From CAIRTT01 sp046075665 (GTDB lineage: Bacteria; Armatimonadota; Armatimonadia; Armatimonadales; Armatimonadaceae), in the NCBI GenBank assembly GCA_046075665.1, contig JBJTQN010000371.1, forward strand, positions 5,633 through 69,632: a DNA stretch of 64,000 nt, read 5' to 3'. Positions within the stretch are counted from its first letter, which is position 1; each line of letters begins with the position of its first letter. Below the pieces are notes generated by a model that was not told the origin of the DNA, did no database searches, and saw only the letters and a list, made by a program, of their open reading frames with translations. Below are positions 42,596-51,132 of this stretch, in pieces. Position numbers and translations under genes: made by a program.

Positions 42596-44059
42596 ATGCC
42601 GATAATTATGGGCGACAGCAAGGCATTCATCTCCACCCCCCGCGAAGTTTCGAAGAAGCGACCTGTCAGCGAGCGCATCCATGACTGGAAGGAAGTCTAC
42701 CTTCCGATGGCACCGGACACGCTGAAAACACAGGCATCTCGCTGCATGGACTGCGGCGTTCCCTTCTGCCACAACGGGTGTCCACTGGGCAACCTTATCC
42801 CGGACTGGAATGACCTTGTCTACCGCAACCGCTGGAAGGAAGCTATTCAAGCACTTCACGCAACCAACAACTTCCCTGAGTTCACTGGCCGTCTCTGCCC
42901 GGCACCCTGCGAAGATGCCTGTGTGCTATCCATCAACAGCAAAGCAGTTACTATAAAGACCATCGAGCAACGGATTATCGACCATGCCTTCGAGCAGGGA
43001 TGGATTTTTCCAGAGCCGCCTGCACACCGTACGGGAAAGAAAGTAGCTGTCATCGGCTCCGGGCCCGCCGGTCTTGCCGCTGCGCAACAGCTCAACCGTG
43101 CAGGTCATTTGGTGACGGTTCTCGAGCGTGATGACCGTATCGGTGGCCTCCTTCGTTACGGAATCCCTGACTTCAAAATGGACCGCGCCGTGCTGGACCG
43201 CCGGCTTGAGCTCCTTGAGGCTGAGGGCATAATCTTCCAGACCAATGTTAATGTCGGCGTGGATGTCAGTGGCGAAGACCTCCTTCGCGACTACGATGCC
43301 GTCCTCGTGTGTATTGGAGCCCTGCGTCCACGTGACCTCGATGTCCCTGGACGGGAGCTCAGCGGCGTACATTTCGCGATGGATTATCTCACCCGCCAGA
43401 ACCGCGTGGTTGCTGGGGATGCCGTCGAGGACCCAATCGATGCCAGTGGCAAGCACGTTCTGATTATCGGTGGCGGTGATACCGGCGCTGACTGCTACGG
43501 AACCGCTATCCGCCAAGGCGCAGCCAGCGTTCATCAGTTCCAGATTCACCCGGAACCCGGTACGGACATGCCAGACCTCAACCCCTGGTGGCCACAGCCA
43601 GCCCACATCCTCAAGCTGGGTCCAGCCCATGAAGAGGGTGGCGAACGCGTCTATGGCATCCATACAACCCACCTAAGTGGCGAGAATGGTCACGTAACGG
43701 GTTTGCACACCGTGGATGTCGAACGCGTCGGCAAAGGACCAAGTGGCGAGCGGCGCATCGAGGCCGTCCCCGGGTCTGAGCGTATCTTCCATGCAGACAT
43801 CGTACTTCTGGCGATTGGTTACAACGGCGCAGAACACCCCGTCATCAATACGTTCGGTTTGGATGTGGATGGCCGAGGGAATATCAAGGCATCCGATGAC
43901 TACCAAACATCCGTTCCAGGCGTCTTCGCAGCGGGAGACTCCCGCCGTGGTCAGAGCCTCATCGTTTGGGCGATTGCCGAGGGCCGCGAAGCCGCACGTG
44001 GCGTGGATGAGTACCTGACGGGCAAGAGCCGTCTGCCACTGACACACGTCGTCGAGTAA
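42596..44059 (+). CDS. gltD: Glutamate synthase small subunit (NADPH)
   Basis: 487 residues from ATG 42596 (GGAGG 10 nt ahead); ATG 42608 gives the more usual MGD start. The N-terminal Fe-S domain has CMDCGVPFC, NGCPLGN and CPAPCEDAC. The FAD-binding motif is VIGSGPAGLAAAQQL and the NADPH-binding motif is LIIGGGDTGADCYGTAIRQG. It passes electrons to the large subunit GltB for glutamate formation. No gltB is adjacent. A homologous role as an electron-bifurcating or other NADPH oxidoreductase subunit is possible. TACACT overlaps the first start region. Confidence 0.93.
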   Translation: MPIIMGDSKAFISTPREVSKKRPVSERIHDWKEVYLPMAPDTLKTQASRCMDCGVPFCHNGCPLGNLIPDWNDLVYRNRWKEAIQALHATNNFPEFTGRLCPAPCEDACVLSINSKAVTIKTIEQRIIDHAFEQGWIFPEPPAHRTGKKVAVIGSGPAGLAAAQQLNRAGHLVTVLERDDRIGGLLRYGIPDFKMDRAVLDRRLELLEAEGIIFQTNVNVGVDVSGEDLLRDYDAVLVCIGALRPRDLDVPGRELSGVHFAMDYLTRQNRVVAGDAVEDPIDASGKHVLIIGGGDTGADCYGTAIRQGAASVHQFQIHPEPGTDMPDLNPWWPQPAHILKLGPAHEEGGERVYGIHTTHLSGENGHVTGLHTVDVERVGKGPSGERRIEAVPGSERIFHADIVLLAIGYNGAEHPVINTFGLDVDGRGNIKASDDYQTSVPGVFAAGDSRRGQSLIVWAIAEGREAARGVDEYLTGKSRLPLTHVVE

Positions 44060-44092
44060 CACTTTTCAGCGGACAGATGTTCGCAAATCCTG

Positions 44093-44098
44093 TAATGT
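44093..44098 (+). promoter_or_regulatory. -10 element of the GH10 gene, leaderless
   Basis: TAATGT, then 6 nt (CGGGGT), then ATG 44105. No ribosome site is present. Confidence 0.5.
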
Positions 44099-44104
44099 CG
44101 GGGT

Positions 44105-45373
44105 ATGTCCACCGTATCCCGACATCCCGACCTTAAAGGTATCCTAGACACTTGGCGTGCCCAAGAGCTTCTTGCATCCGCACCTGCCCGCATTGATCAA
44201 CATCGAAAGGGCAACCTAAGCATCCGTGTAACCCGCCCGGATGGTTCCCCGGCACCGGATGGCATCCGCGTCAACATCCGCCAGAAGACCCACGCCTTTG
44301 GCTTTGGATGTGCAGCGCTTAGCCTCCATTCACACGCTGAGCCCGCCGCTGAAGCGCAGTATCAAAAGCTCTTCACGGATGCGTTCAACTTCGCGACAAT
44401 CATGACCTTTTGGCATGACATCGAGAAAGAACAAGGCAAGCGGAACACAGAGCTTCATCTTCGACGTGCAAAGACCCTCAAGGCCGCGGGTATTCGGGTC
44501 AAGGGACACCCGCTGATTCTTCCTGGGGTCTGCCCTGGGTGGGTTCCAAAGGATGCGGATGGCGGCCGGGATGCGGTTAAGGACTGGATCACGTATATGG
44601 TCCGGACATTTCGTGGTGTCGTCGATACATGGGATGTCACGGGCGACATATGGACGGCGGACAACCAGAAAAATGGCATCGGAGCTTGGGTGCGTAAGGC
44701 TGGACGTCAGCAGGTCTTCTCGGATGCGCTGCGCTGGACACTGGCGGCAAATCCGAAAGCGACTGCGCTTTACAATGACTTTGCACTCGACAATGCCTAT
44801 GTTGATTTGGTACGCGGGGCGGTTCGGGGTGGTGATCCGCTGCATGTTCAAGGGCTTGAGGCGCACATGGATGGAGCAGGGTGGCTTCTCGAACAGCTGT
44901 GGATGCACTCAGATACGTTTGGGAAGCTGGGCCGTCCTCTTCACTGGTCTGAAATCACCGTAAATAGTAATGACCTTGGGGCGAACGGCCCGCAGACCGA
45001 TGTGAGTACCCGTAGTGGTGAGGCGCGTCAGGCTGAGTATGCGGATGCGATGTACCGGCTGCTGTTCTCTCATCCAAATGTGGATGCGATTTGCTGGTGG
45101 AACCTCGTGGATGGCGACTGGGGAGGAAACCCAGGCGGTTTGGTACGTCGAAATCTGACGCCAAAGCCATCCTACGATGTGGTTCGCCAGTTGGTTCACG
45201 AGGAGTGGAATTCGACGATGACGAAGCGCACCGATCACCGTGGGGAGGTCGCGGCGCGCGTGTTCGCTGGAGATTATGAGATAACGGTTGATGGAAGCGA
45301 TGGTGGTGCCCAGACCGTGGATGTGACCGCGGGCAAGGCAACGCGGCGCGTCACGATAGGTCTTGAAGTTTAG
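44105..45373 (+). CDS. Glycoside hydrolase family 10-like protein with altered acid/base motif
   Basis: 422 residues. An N-terminal beta segment (GNLSIRVTRPDGSPAPDG) precedes the TIM barrel with the GH10 markers FGFGCA, FNFATIMTFWHDIE and KGHPLILPG. The usual acid/base motif WDVVNE reads WDVTGD, so the Glu is Asp and the Asn is Gly. The nucleophile region LHWSEITVNS retains a Glu. A short C-terminal beta domain ends the protein. No signal peptide is seen. It could be a weak xylanase, act by a different residue, or be a binding protein. Confidence 0.82.
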   Translation: MSTVSRHPDLKGILDTWRAQELLASAPARIDQHRKGNLSIRVTRPDGSPAPDGIRVNIRQKTHAFGFGCAALSLHSHAEPAAEAQYQKLFTDAFNFATIMTFWHDIEKEQGKRNTELHLRRAKTLKAAGIRVKGHPLILPGVCPGWVPKDADGGRDAVKDWITYMVRTFRGVVDTWDVTGDIWTADNQKNGIGAWVRKAGRQQVFSDALRWTLAANPKATALYNDFALDNAYVDLVRGAVRGGDPLHVQGLEAHMDGAGWLLEQLWMHSDTFGKLGRPLHWSEITVNSNDLGANGPQTDVSTRSGEARQAEYADAMYRLLFSHPNVDAICWWNLVDGDWGGNPGGLVRRNLTPKPSYDVVRQLVHEEWNSTMTKRTDHRGEVAARVFAGDYEITVDGSDGGAQTVDVTAGKATRRVTIGLEV

Positions 45374-45409
45374 CGGAGTAACGATCGTCTCAGCATTGGG
45401 GCGATGCGA

Positions 45410-46234
45410 CTACATCGCGCCCATCGTTCCGCCCATGGCCTGTCCACCCATGGTTTGGCCCTTTGAAGCGTCCTCTTCCCACGCCGGGCGCGCAGCGCAC
45501 AACGGGTCGATCCCGCGCAGCATCATCCCCTGACCACGGCTCTCGTGTGTCCGAATCGTTGGCGGGTCTGTGGGGTCACGCATCTGGATGAGCAAGGTTG
45601 TGCGTGACTCATCGGATGTGTTGATGCCGCTGCCATGAATGGTTAGGTAGGAGAAGAAGAGTACATCCCCTGCATCCGCCGGGCATGGGGTTGCCGTTTC
45701 CACCGAATATTCATCCGGGTCCAGGTGCCAGCCTCCATCCCCGAGGTGTGGTAGCATTCCAAGCTTGTGCGATCCCGGAACGACGCGGACGCAGCCCTTT
45801 TCGACAGGCGCGGAATCGAAATGGATAATCGCCGCAATCATCGAGTGATTGTCATGCGGGAAGTAGGGCGCATCCTGATGCATCGGAAATGGCGAGCCCT
45901 TCTCGGCTGGCTTGATGAACATTTTTGTGTGATGTAGCTGAACGTTTGGGCTGCCGATACAGTCTGCGGCACAGCCGGTGATGCGGTCATCCAGAATAAG
46001 CTGTGCGAGCTTGCCGGATTGAAATTGCACATCGTGGCAGTGGCGGAGCTGCGTGACTCCACGTGTTCCGGCACTGCCCCACGTTGGGTCCTCGATACCA
46101 CGTAGGTCAGCGAGGCGTGTTGCGAGTGCGTGGCACTCATCCCGGTAAAGTGATGCCTCAGCGGGGGTGAGGAGGCCTTTGACCAGCACATAGCCGTTGT
46201 CGCTGTAAAACTGCTTCTGCTCATCCGTCAACAT
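45410..46234 (-). CDS. Phytanoyl-CoA dioxygenase (PhyH) family protein
   Basis: 274 residues from ATG 46234, with AAGG 8 nt ahead. Fe(II)/2-oxoglutarate dioxygenase fold: the HQDAPY pair gives the first His and Asp, the last His is in YLTIHGSG, and an Arg in SRTTLLIQM binds 2-oxoglutarate. The N-terminus (MLTDEQKQFYSDNGYVLVKG) is typical of the family. The C-terminus ends in a Met-Gly-rich repeat (MGGQAMGGTMGAM). The substrate is unknown; PhyH proteins hydroxylate many small molecules. It faces GH10 across a short gap. Confidence 0.85.
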   Translation of the reverse strand: MLTDEQKQFYSDNGYVLVKGLLTPAEASLYRDECHALATRLADLRGIEDPTWGSAGTRGVTQLRHCHDVQFQSGKLAQLILDDRITGCAADCIGSPNVQLHHTKMFIKPAEKGSPFPMHQDAPYFPHDNHSMIAAIIHFDSAPVEKGCVRVVPGSHKLGMLPHLGDGGWHLDPDEYSVETATPCPADAGDVLFFSYLTIHGSGINTSDESRTTLLIQMRDPTDPPTIRTHESRGQGMMLRGIDPLCAARPAWEEDASKGQTMGGQAMGGTMGAM

Positions 46235-46571
46235 CGTAGTTACCTTCAATTGTCCTTGCTGGGAGTTTCGATAGTTTAGCGCGAACGGGAGCGTTTTTCG
46301 CTGGCTGATTCCACCGCAGCCGCAGGTTTCACTGGGATAAAGGGGCAGACGGGGGCAGGAGAGAGCCCTGCGTGAACATTGCATACAGCGCGCTGATTTG
46401 AAATCAATACATTTGTTAAGCCTAATGAAAATGACTTAAATCATAAATTTTGCGTTGATTGCTCAATTATTCCGATTAACGTACGTAACACACGGACTTT
46501 CTGGGTTTGCGATGTCAGGGTGAAACCACATAATGAGATTGTAAGTATCCTCACCCTACTGTTGTTAACTC
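46235..46571. other. AT-rich divergent intergenic region
   Basis: About 340 nt between the divergent PhyH and GT4 genes, with no coding frame of note. A 13-bp palindrome TGATTTGAAATCA lies at 46394-46406. TACTGT lies 9 nt before the GT4 ATG and may be its -10. Nothing else stands out. Confidence 0.4.
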
Positions 46572-47771
46572 ATGGCACATCGATATCAGCGGAAACCGCG
46601 CGTACTCCTAATCAGTCACTCCTGCCGAAAGGCAGTTGAGGGACATCCGCGTGCCGCTGCTCTTCATGCCCTCGGGACGGTAGATCTCAAAGTCATCACG
46701 CCCCGCACCTGGCGTTTCTACGGCAAGTGGACGGGAGTTGAACATCCACATCCATCACTGTTCCAGATGACCGACCACGCTGTCGTCTTCCCCTGGCTTC
46801 CAGTGATTGGGTCTCATATGCATACCTATGTCGGTCTCCGGCATATTCTCAATGGCTTTCAACCCGATATCGTGGATATCTGGGAAGAGCCGTGGGCGAT
46901 GGTTAGTGCGCACGCCACACACCTCATCCGGCGGGACTACCCCGGCACGAAGATTCTGTTGGAAACAGAACAAAATCTTTACAAAAAGCTACCTCCGCCA
47001 TTTGCAAACTTCTGGCAATATTCCTGTCGTGAAGCCGATTACCTTGTTGGGCGTAGCGAGGAAGCAGTGGATGTCTCAAAGGCGTATGGGTACAGTGGTG
47101 AAGCGGCTGTCTTACCAAATGGCGTCGATACCACCCAGTTCCACCCACGGAACCGCGCCATCAGCCGTGTCCGCTTTGGTATTCCGGATGAGCGATTCAT
47201 CGTCGGTTACGCTGGACGCTTTGTCGAAGAAAAGGGCCTGATGGATCTTTTGAATGCGGTTGGCACATCTGATTCGAGAGTCCACTGTTGGCTTGTCGGT
47301 GGCGGTCCTCAAAAGGATGAACTGGCAGCACGCGCTGCACAGAATGACCTTCAGGGACGTGTGCACTTCCTGCCAAACCAGAATCACACCGCACTTGCGG
47401 AAATCATGAGCGCCTTTGATGTGTTTGCGCTTCCGAGTCGAACTGTAGGCAACTGGAAAGAGCAGTTCGGCCGAGTGATTGCTGAAGCTGGTGCCGCCGG
47501 AATAGCCGTCATCGGATCTGATTCTGGCGCTATCCCGGATGTCATCGGGGATGCGGGCATTGTCTTCCCAGAGGGTGATGAAAAAGCGATTGCAGCTGCT
47601 ATCCGCACGCTTCACGAACAACCAAGGGTTCGTGCTGAGTTTGGCAGAAACGGTCGTCGACGCGCCGAAGAGCTTTACTCATGGCAACCCGTTGCAAAGC
47701 AGTACAGCGATCTCCTCCTCTACCTTGCAGACTTGAAGGAGCGTCCTGACTTCACACAGGACATTGTTTAA
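46572..47771 (+). CDS. GT4 family glycosyltransferase
   Basis: 399 residues, GT-B fold. The N-terminal Rossmann half has PRVLLISHSCRKAVEGHP. The C-terminal half holds the donor site: IVGYAGRFVEEKGLMDLLNA, LVGGGPQKDEL and the FGRVIAEAGAAGIAVIGSDSG segment that resembles the E-x7-E motif. GT4 enzymes use nucleotide sugars to build cell-surface glycans and glycolipids. It converges with ftsX after a 3-nt gap. Sugar and acceptor unknown. Confidence 0.9.
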   Translation: MAHRYQRKPRVLLISHSCRKAVEGHPRAAALHALGTVDLKVITPRTWRFYGKWTGVEHPHPSLFQMTDHAVVFPWLPVIGSHMHTYVGLRHILNGFQPDIVDIWEEPWAMVSAHATHLIRRDYPGTKILLETEQNLYKKLPPPFANFWQYSCREADYLVGRSEEAVDVSKAYGYSGEAAVLPNGVDTTQFHPRNRAISRVRFGIPDERFIVGYAGRFVEEKGLMDLLNAVGTSDSRVHCWLVGGGPQKDELAARAAQNDLQGRVHFLPNQNHTALAEIMSAFDVFALPSRTVGNWKEQFGRVIAEAGAAGIAVIGSDSGAIPDVIGDAGIVFPEGDEKAIAAAIRTLHEQPRVRAEFGRNGRRRAEELYSWQPVAKQYSDLLLYLADLKERPDFTQDIV

Positions 47772-47774
47772 GGA

Positions 47775-48644
47775 TTATAGCTTTAGGTAGCGCTGAAGGC
47801 TCATCAGCGAACCAACCATCCCCAGCAGGACTCCAGCTCCAATAATCGCACCACCGACGGGTAAAGGCGCTATTTTGGCCGCGTACATTACGATAATCGG
47901 AATCGGCTCAGTCAGCTTCCGGACATAGAATCCCGCACCATAAAGAATCAGGCTGGCTGCCAAGCCACCTGCAAGCCCGTGAATCATCCCTTCGAGGACC
48001 AACGGAAGACGGATAAAGCCTGCGGTCGCGCCGACGATTCGCATGATGTGAACTTCGCGGCGCCGGGCGTGGACGCTCAGGCGAATCGTGTTCATGACGA
48101 CGAGCAGCGCGCCACCCCCGAGGAGAAAACCGCCGATAATTCCAAGGTTTCGCAGAAAGTCACCAATGCGAACGACGGTGCGCAGCTCATCCTCAGGGAC
48201 ATCCACACTCTCGACCTCACCATGCCAGGACTTTGCCTGAAATGCGACATCGGCCGCAGCCTTAGGATCGCCGAGCTTTACCAACAACGTATGTGGGAAG
48301 AGATTCGGGATGCCCGTTGTGTCAATAGGCATCGACTTCATTTGCGTCTTGAACGAGTCTTCACGACTGATAAAGATGACCTGTTTGACACCGCGGATAT
48401 CGAGTAGCTTTCGCTTGATGGGCCCAAGCTCGGATTGCGGGAGATCTGCGCGGCAGAAGACGCGCACCTCGAACGCATCAACCGTTTTTTGTGCGAGGTG
48501 TCTCACCTGCCAGGCGGCGATCAAAAATGAGCCACAGAGGCTGAGTGCCACCGCAAGGCTGGAGATAGCGGCGGCGGTCATGATGCCGTGGCGCATCAGG
48601 TTTACGTAGGCTTCGCGGATTAGAAATGGGATAGACCGGATCAA
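47775..48644 (-). CDS. ftsX: Cell division protein FtsX
   Basis: 289 residues with the family's four membrane helices: one at residues 22-44 and three after about 170. The large extracellular loop lies between helix 1 and helix 2. With FtsE it controls peptidoglycan hydrolases at the septum. Its ATG overlaps the ftsE stop, so the pair is coupled. Confidence 0.9.
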   Translation of the reverse strand: MIRSIPFLIREAYVNLMRHGIMTAAAISSLAVALSLCGSFLIAAWQVRHLAQKTVDAFEVRVFCRADLPQSELGPIKRKLLDIRGVKQVIFISREDSFKTQMKSMPIDTTGIPNLFPHTLLVKLGDPKAAADVAFQAKSWHGEVESVDVPEDELRTVVRIGDFLRNLGIIGGFLLGGGALLVVMNTIRLSVHARRREVHIMRIVGATAGFIRLPLVLEGMIHGLAGGLAASLILYGAGFYVRKLTEPIPIIVMYAAKIAPLPVGGAIIGAGVLLGMVGSLMSLQRYLKL

Positions 48645-49663
48645 TTTGCTTCCTCCTGGTCATCCACGCCGTAGGATCCAACCGCTTCATCCCTCAGGAT
48701 ACGTCCACCGGAGAGCGCAACAACGCGCTTCTGAAGCCGGTCGACCGTGGATTTGTCGTGGGTTGCGACGACGACGGTAGTACCGCGCGCCGCGGTTTCC
48801 ACGAGGAGGTCCATGATCTCGGCGCCTGTTTTGGGGTCGAGGCTTCCGGTAGGCTCATCGGCCACAAGGAGCGGCGGGTCGTTGATCAGCGCACGCGCAA
48901 TCGCCACACGCTGCTGTTCGCCGCCCGAGAGCTCATTGGGGTATGCATCCGCACGATGCAGCATCCCTACACGCTCCAGCACTTCCGGGAGGCGTTTACG
49001 CGTTTCCCGGCGGCTTTGCCCTATGACATGGCATGCGAAGGCAACATTTTCCCAGACGGTGCGGCGTGGAAGAAGTCCAAAGTCCTGAAGAATGATGCCC
49101 ATTCGGCGGCGCACATACGGTGTGTCGCTGGACTTTGCCGTTGTTAGGTCGCGACCATTGACCCAAACACGTCCGCTGGTCGCGCGTGCATCCATGTACA
49201 GAAGCTTTAGAATCGTGGATTTGCCCGCACCCGTAGCGCCCACCAAAAAGACAAAGTCGCCGTGCGGAATCATTAAGTCGATGTCCGTGAGTGCTTTGAC
49301 ACCATTTGCGTATTGAACGCTGACATTGCTCAGTGCGATGATTGGTTCGGAGACAGTCGGCTTTGATTGCGTTCCAGGGGCTGGTGCACCAAGAAGTGAT
49401 GCCGGATCTGGCGGTGGAGGCGGAACGAGCTCCGGACCATTGTTCTCGGACACGGGACTCTGAACTTCAACCGCAGGAGAGCTTACGCCATCATCCACAA
49501 GGCCAAACCCGGATGTAGTTACAGGCGGGTTATCTTCGCGCTCAGACGATGGCGGAACAAGGCCAAACTCAGCCTGTTTGGCAGCAAGCGTTTTCGCCTC
49601 ACCTGCGTTTGATGATTCAGGCGTTAGGGCTGGGTTTGGGTTGGTTTCAGGTTCGGTCATCAT
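48641..49663 (-). CDS. ftsE: Cell division ATP-binding protein FtsE with long N-terminal extension
   Basis: 340 residues. The usual FtsE of about 220 residues occupies 105-330: Walker A GATGAGKST, Q-loop LQDFGLLP, signature LSGGEQQRV, Walker B LLVADEPTGS and the switch His in ATHDKS. The first 104 residues are disordered, rich in Pro, Ser and Glu, including a run of six Pro (ELVPPPPPD). This is unusual for FtsE and may bind a division partner. The stop overlaps ftsX and the start overlaps the mtaB stop, so mtaB, ftsE and ftsX form one coupled unit. Confidence 0.92.
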   Translation of the reverse strand: MMTEPETNPNPALTPESSNAGEAKTLAAKQAEFGLVPPSSEREDNPPVTTSGFGLVDDGVSSPAVEVQSPVSENNGPELVPPPPPDPASLLGAPAPGTQSKPTVSEPIIALSNVSVQYANGVKALTDIDLMIPHGDFVFLVGATGAGKSTILKLLYMDARATSGRVWVNGRDLTTAKSSDTPYVRRRMGIILQDFGLLPRRTVWENVAFACHVIGQSRRETRKRLPEVLERVGMLHRADAYPNELSGGEQQRVAIARALINDPPLLVADEPTGSLDPKTGAEIMDLLVETAARGTTVVVATHDKSTVDRLQKRVVALSGGRILRDEAVGSYGVDDQEEAN

Positions 49664-51015
49664 GAGGAAGTCAATACAGGAAGCTCCAATGGCTGCCGCA
49701 CCAGGTTTGGTGAGGCTACTTCCATTAGTACATCCAAATCATCAACAATATTCCCCGCGATTCCATCATTCGTCAATGCATTAAGAGAAACGTTAACCAC
49801 ATTCCCAATCAACACTTTTGGAGCCGTACACGTCACCCGTATATAGTTCGTGGTGTAGCCTGACAATGTTCCCGCGGAGCCCTCGGAGTTTTCGAGGAGA
49901 ACCGGCATCGTTCTCCCGATGTACCTCGCGGCAAAGCTCCGCGTGGATGCATCCACAACGGCCTGTAGCTCCGCGTGACGGCGTTTCTTTGTCGCATCAT
50001 CGACATCATCCACCATGTCTGCAGCCTTTGTCCGAGGGCGCGGAGAATGGCGGAATACGTGAGTCTTCTGGAAACCAACCCGCTGCGCAAATGCCAGCGT
50101 GTTCTGATGCATTTCTTCCGTCTCACCCGGATACCCGACGATGAGGTCAGTGGTGATTGCAACATCCGGGATACGTTCGCGCAGCTTTGCAACCAGCGCC
50201 TCATAAAACTCCGTGGTGTACGGACGGTTCATGGCCTTGAGGATGGTGTCATCCCCGGATTGACAGGACAGATGCAAGTGCGGGCACAGGCCCGGCGTGG
50301 ATGTATAGGCATCAATCACCGAGTCGATCACTTCGATTGGCTGGATGCTTGAGAGGCGGACACGGTCGATGCCTAGCTGTGCAGCGACTCCGCGAAGGAC
50401 ATCCGCGAGCAGCTCGCCACCGCTCCCCGAATCGGGCCCATACGCTCCGACACAGACACCGGTGACAACCACTTCGCGGCAGCCCGATGCGCCAAAGTCA
50501 CGCGCCTCAGCAATCACATCAGCGAATGGCCGACTCTCAAGCACTTTACGCGTATAGGGAATCTGACAGAAGCCACAAAAGTGCTCACAGCCATCCTGAA
50601 TCTTCAGCGTTGCACGAGTTCGCTTGCCGCGTGGCGGAAGTGTTGCTGGACTGGATGACAGCATGTCAAGATCAGGGCGCTGCGCTGCGACCAGTGCGTA
50701 TGCATCCATTTTGCGATCATTCGGGATGAGCAGCGTTGCGCCTTCGACCCAGCCACCATCATCGATGACCTGTTGCGAATGGCATCCCGTCATCGCGACG
50801 ACAGCCGCCGGGTTGTTACGCTGTGCTCTTCGGGCGAGGTAGCGACTCTTTTTGTCCGCGGCACTGGTGACCGAACAGGAGTTGATTACGTAGATGTCCG
50901 CGGGGCTGTCAAAGTCTACGAGGGTGAAGCCGGCCCGCAGGAAGTCCTCAGCGATTTTCTCGGTCTCGTACTGGTTTACCTTACAGCCAAGCGTTGTCAA
51001 AGCAACGACAGGCAT
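49660..51015 (-). CDS. mtaB: tRNA methylthiotransferase (MtaB type)
   Basis: 451 residues. It methylthiolates t6A37 of tRNA. The N-terminal UPF0004 domain has TLGCKVNQYETE. The radical-SAM cluster motif is CEHFCGFCQIPY (CxxxCxxC), and a TRAM-like end follows. The N-terminal motif is that of MtaB rather than MiaB. TAGACT lies 6 nt before the ATG, so it is a leaderless gene. The stop overlaps ftsE by 4 nt, an unusual link between tRNA modification and division genes. Confidence 0.92.
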   Translation of the reverse strand: MPVVALTTLGCKVNQYETEKIAEDFLRAGFTLVDFDSPADIYVINSCSVTSAADKKSRYLARRAQRNNPAAVVAMTGCHSQQVIDDGGWVEGATLLIPNDRKMDAYALVAAQRPDLDMLSSSPATLPPRGKRTRATLKIQDGCEHFCGFCQIPYTRKVLESRPFADVIAEARDFGASGCREVVVTGVCVGAYGPDSGSGGELLADVLRGVAAQLGIDRVRLSSIQPIEVIDSVIDAYTSTPGLCPHLHLSCQSGDDTILKAMNRPYTTEFYEALVAKLRERIPDVAITTDLIVGYPGETEEMHQNTLAFAQRVGFQKTHVFRHSPRPRTKAADMVDDVDDATKKRRHAELQAVVDASTRSFAARYIGRTMPVLLENSEGSAGTLSGYTTNYIRVTCTAPKVLIGNVVNVSLNALTNDGIAGNIVDDLDVLMEVASPNLVRQPLELPVLTSS

Positions 51016-51021
51016 ACCGAA

Positions 51022-51027
51022 AGTCTA
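51022..51027 (-). promoter_or_regulatory. -10 element of mtaB-ftsE-ftsX, leaderless
   Basis: TAGACT on the minus strand, 6 nt (TTCGGT) before ATG 51015. Confidence 0.55.
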
Positions 51028-51120
51028 CCATTTGGGAATATTTCTCAATGCTTTCAGACATCTACAGGAATGATTCTACGAATCCACATTGATGAAAATG
51101 CACTACACACGGAATTGACG

Positions 51121-51126
51121 TAAAAC
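51121..51126 (+). promoter_or_regulatory. Weak candidate -10 element, oxidoreductase gene
   Basis: TAAAAC at the same 6-nt spacing from ATG 51133, but lacking the final T. No ribosome site is present. Confidence 0.3.
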
Positions 51127-51132
51127 GCTGGC

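Noticed and set aside
46394..46406. TGATTTGAAATCA palindrome upstream of GT4
   Set aside because: Single short palindrome in an AT-rich gap; expected by chance and without context, so noted only.
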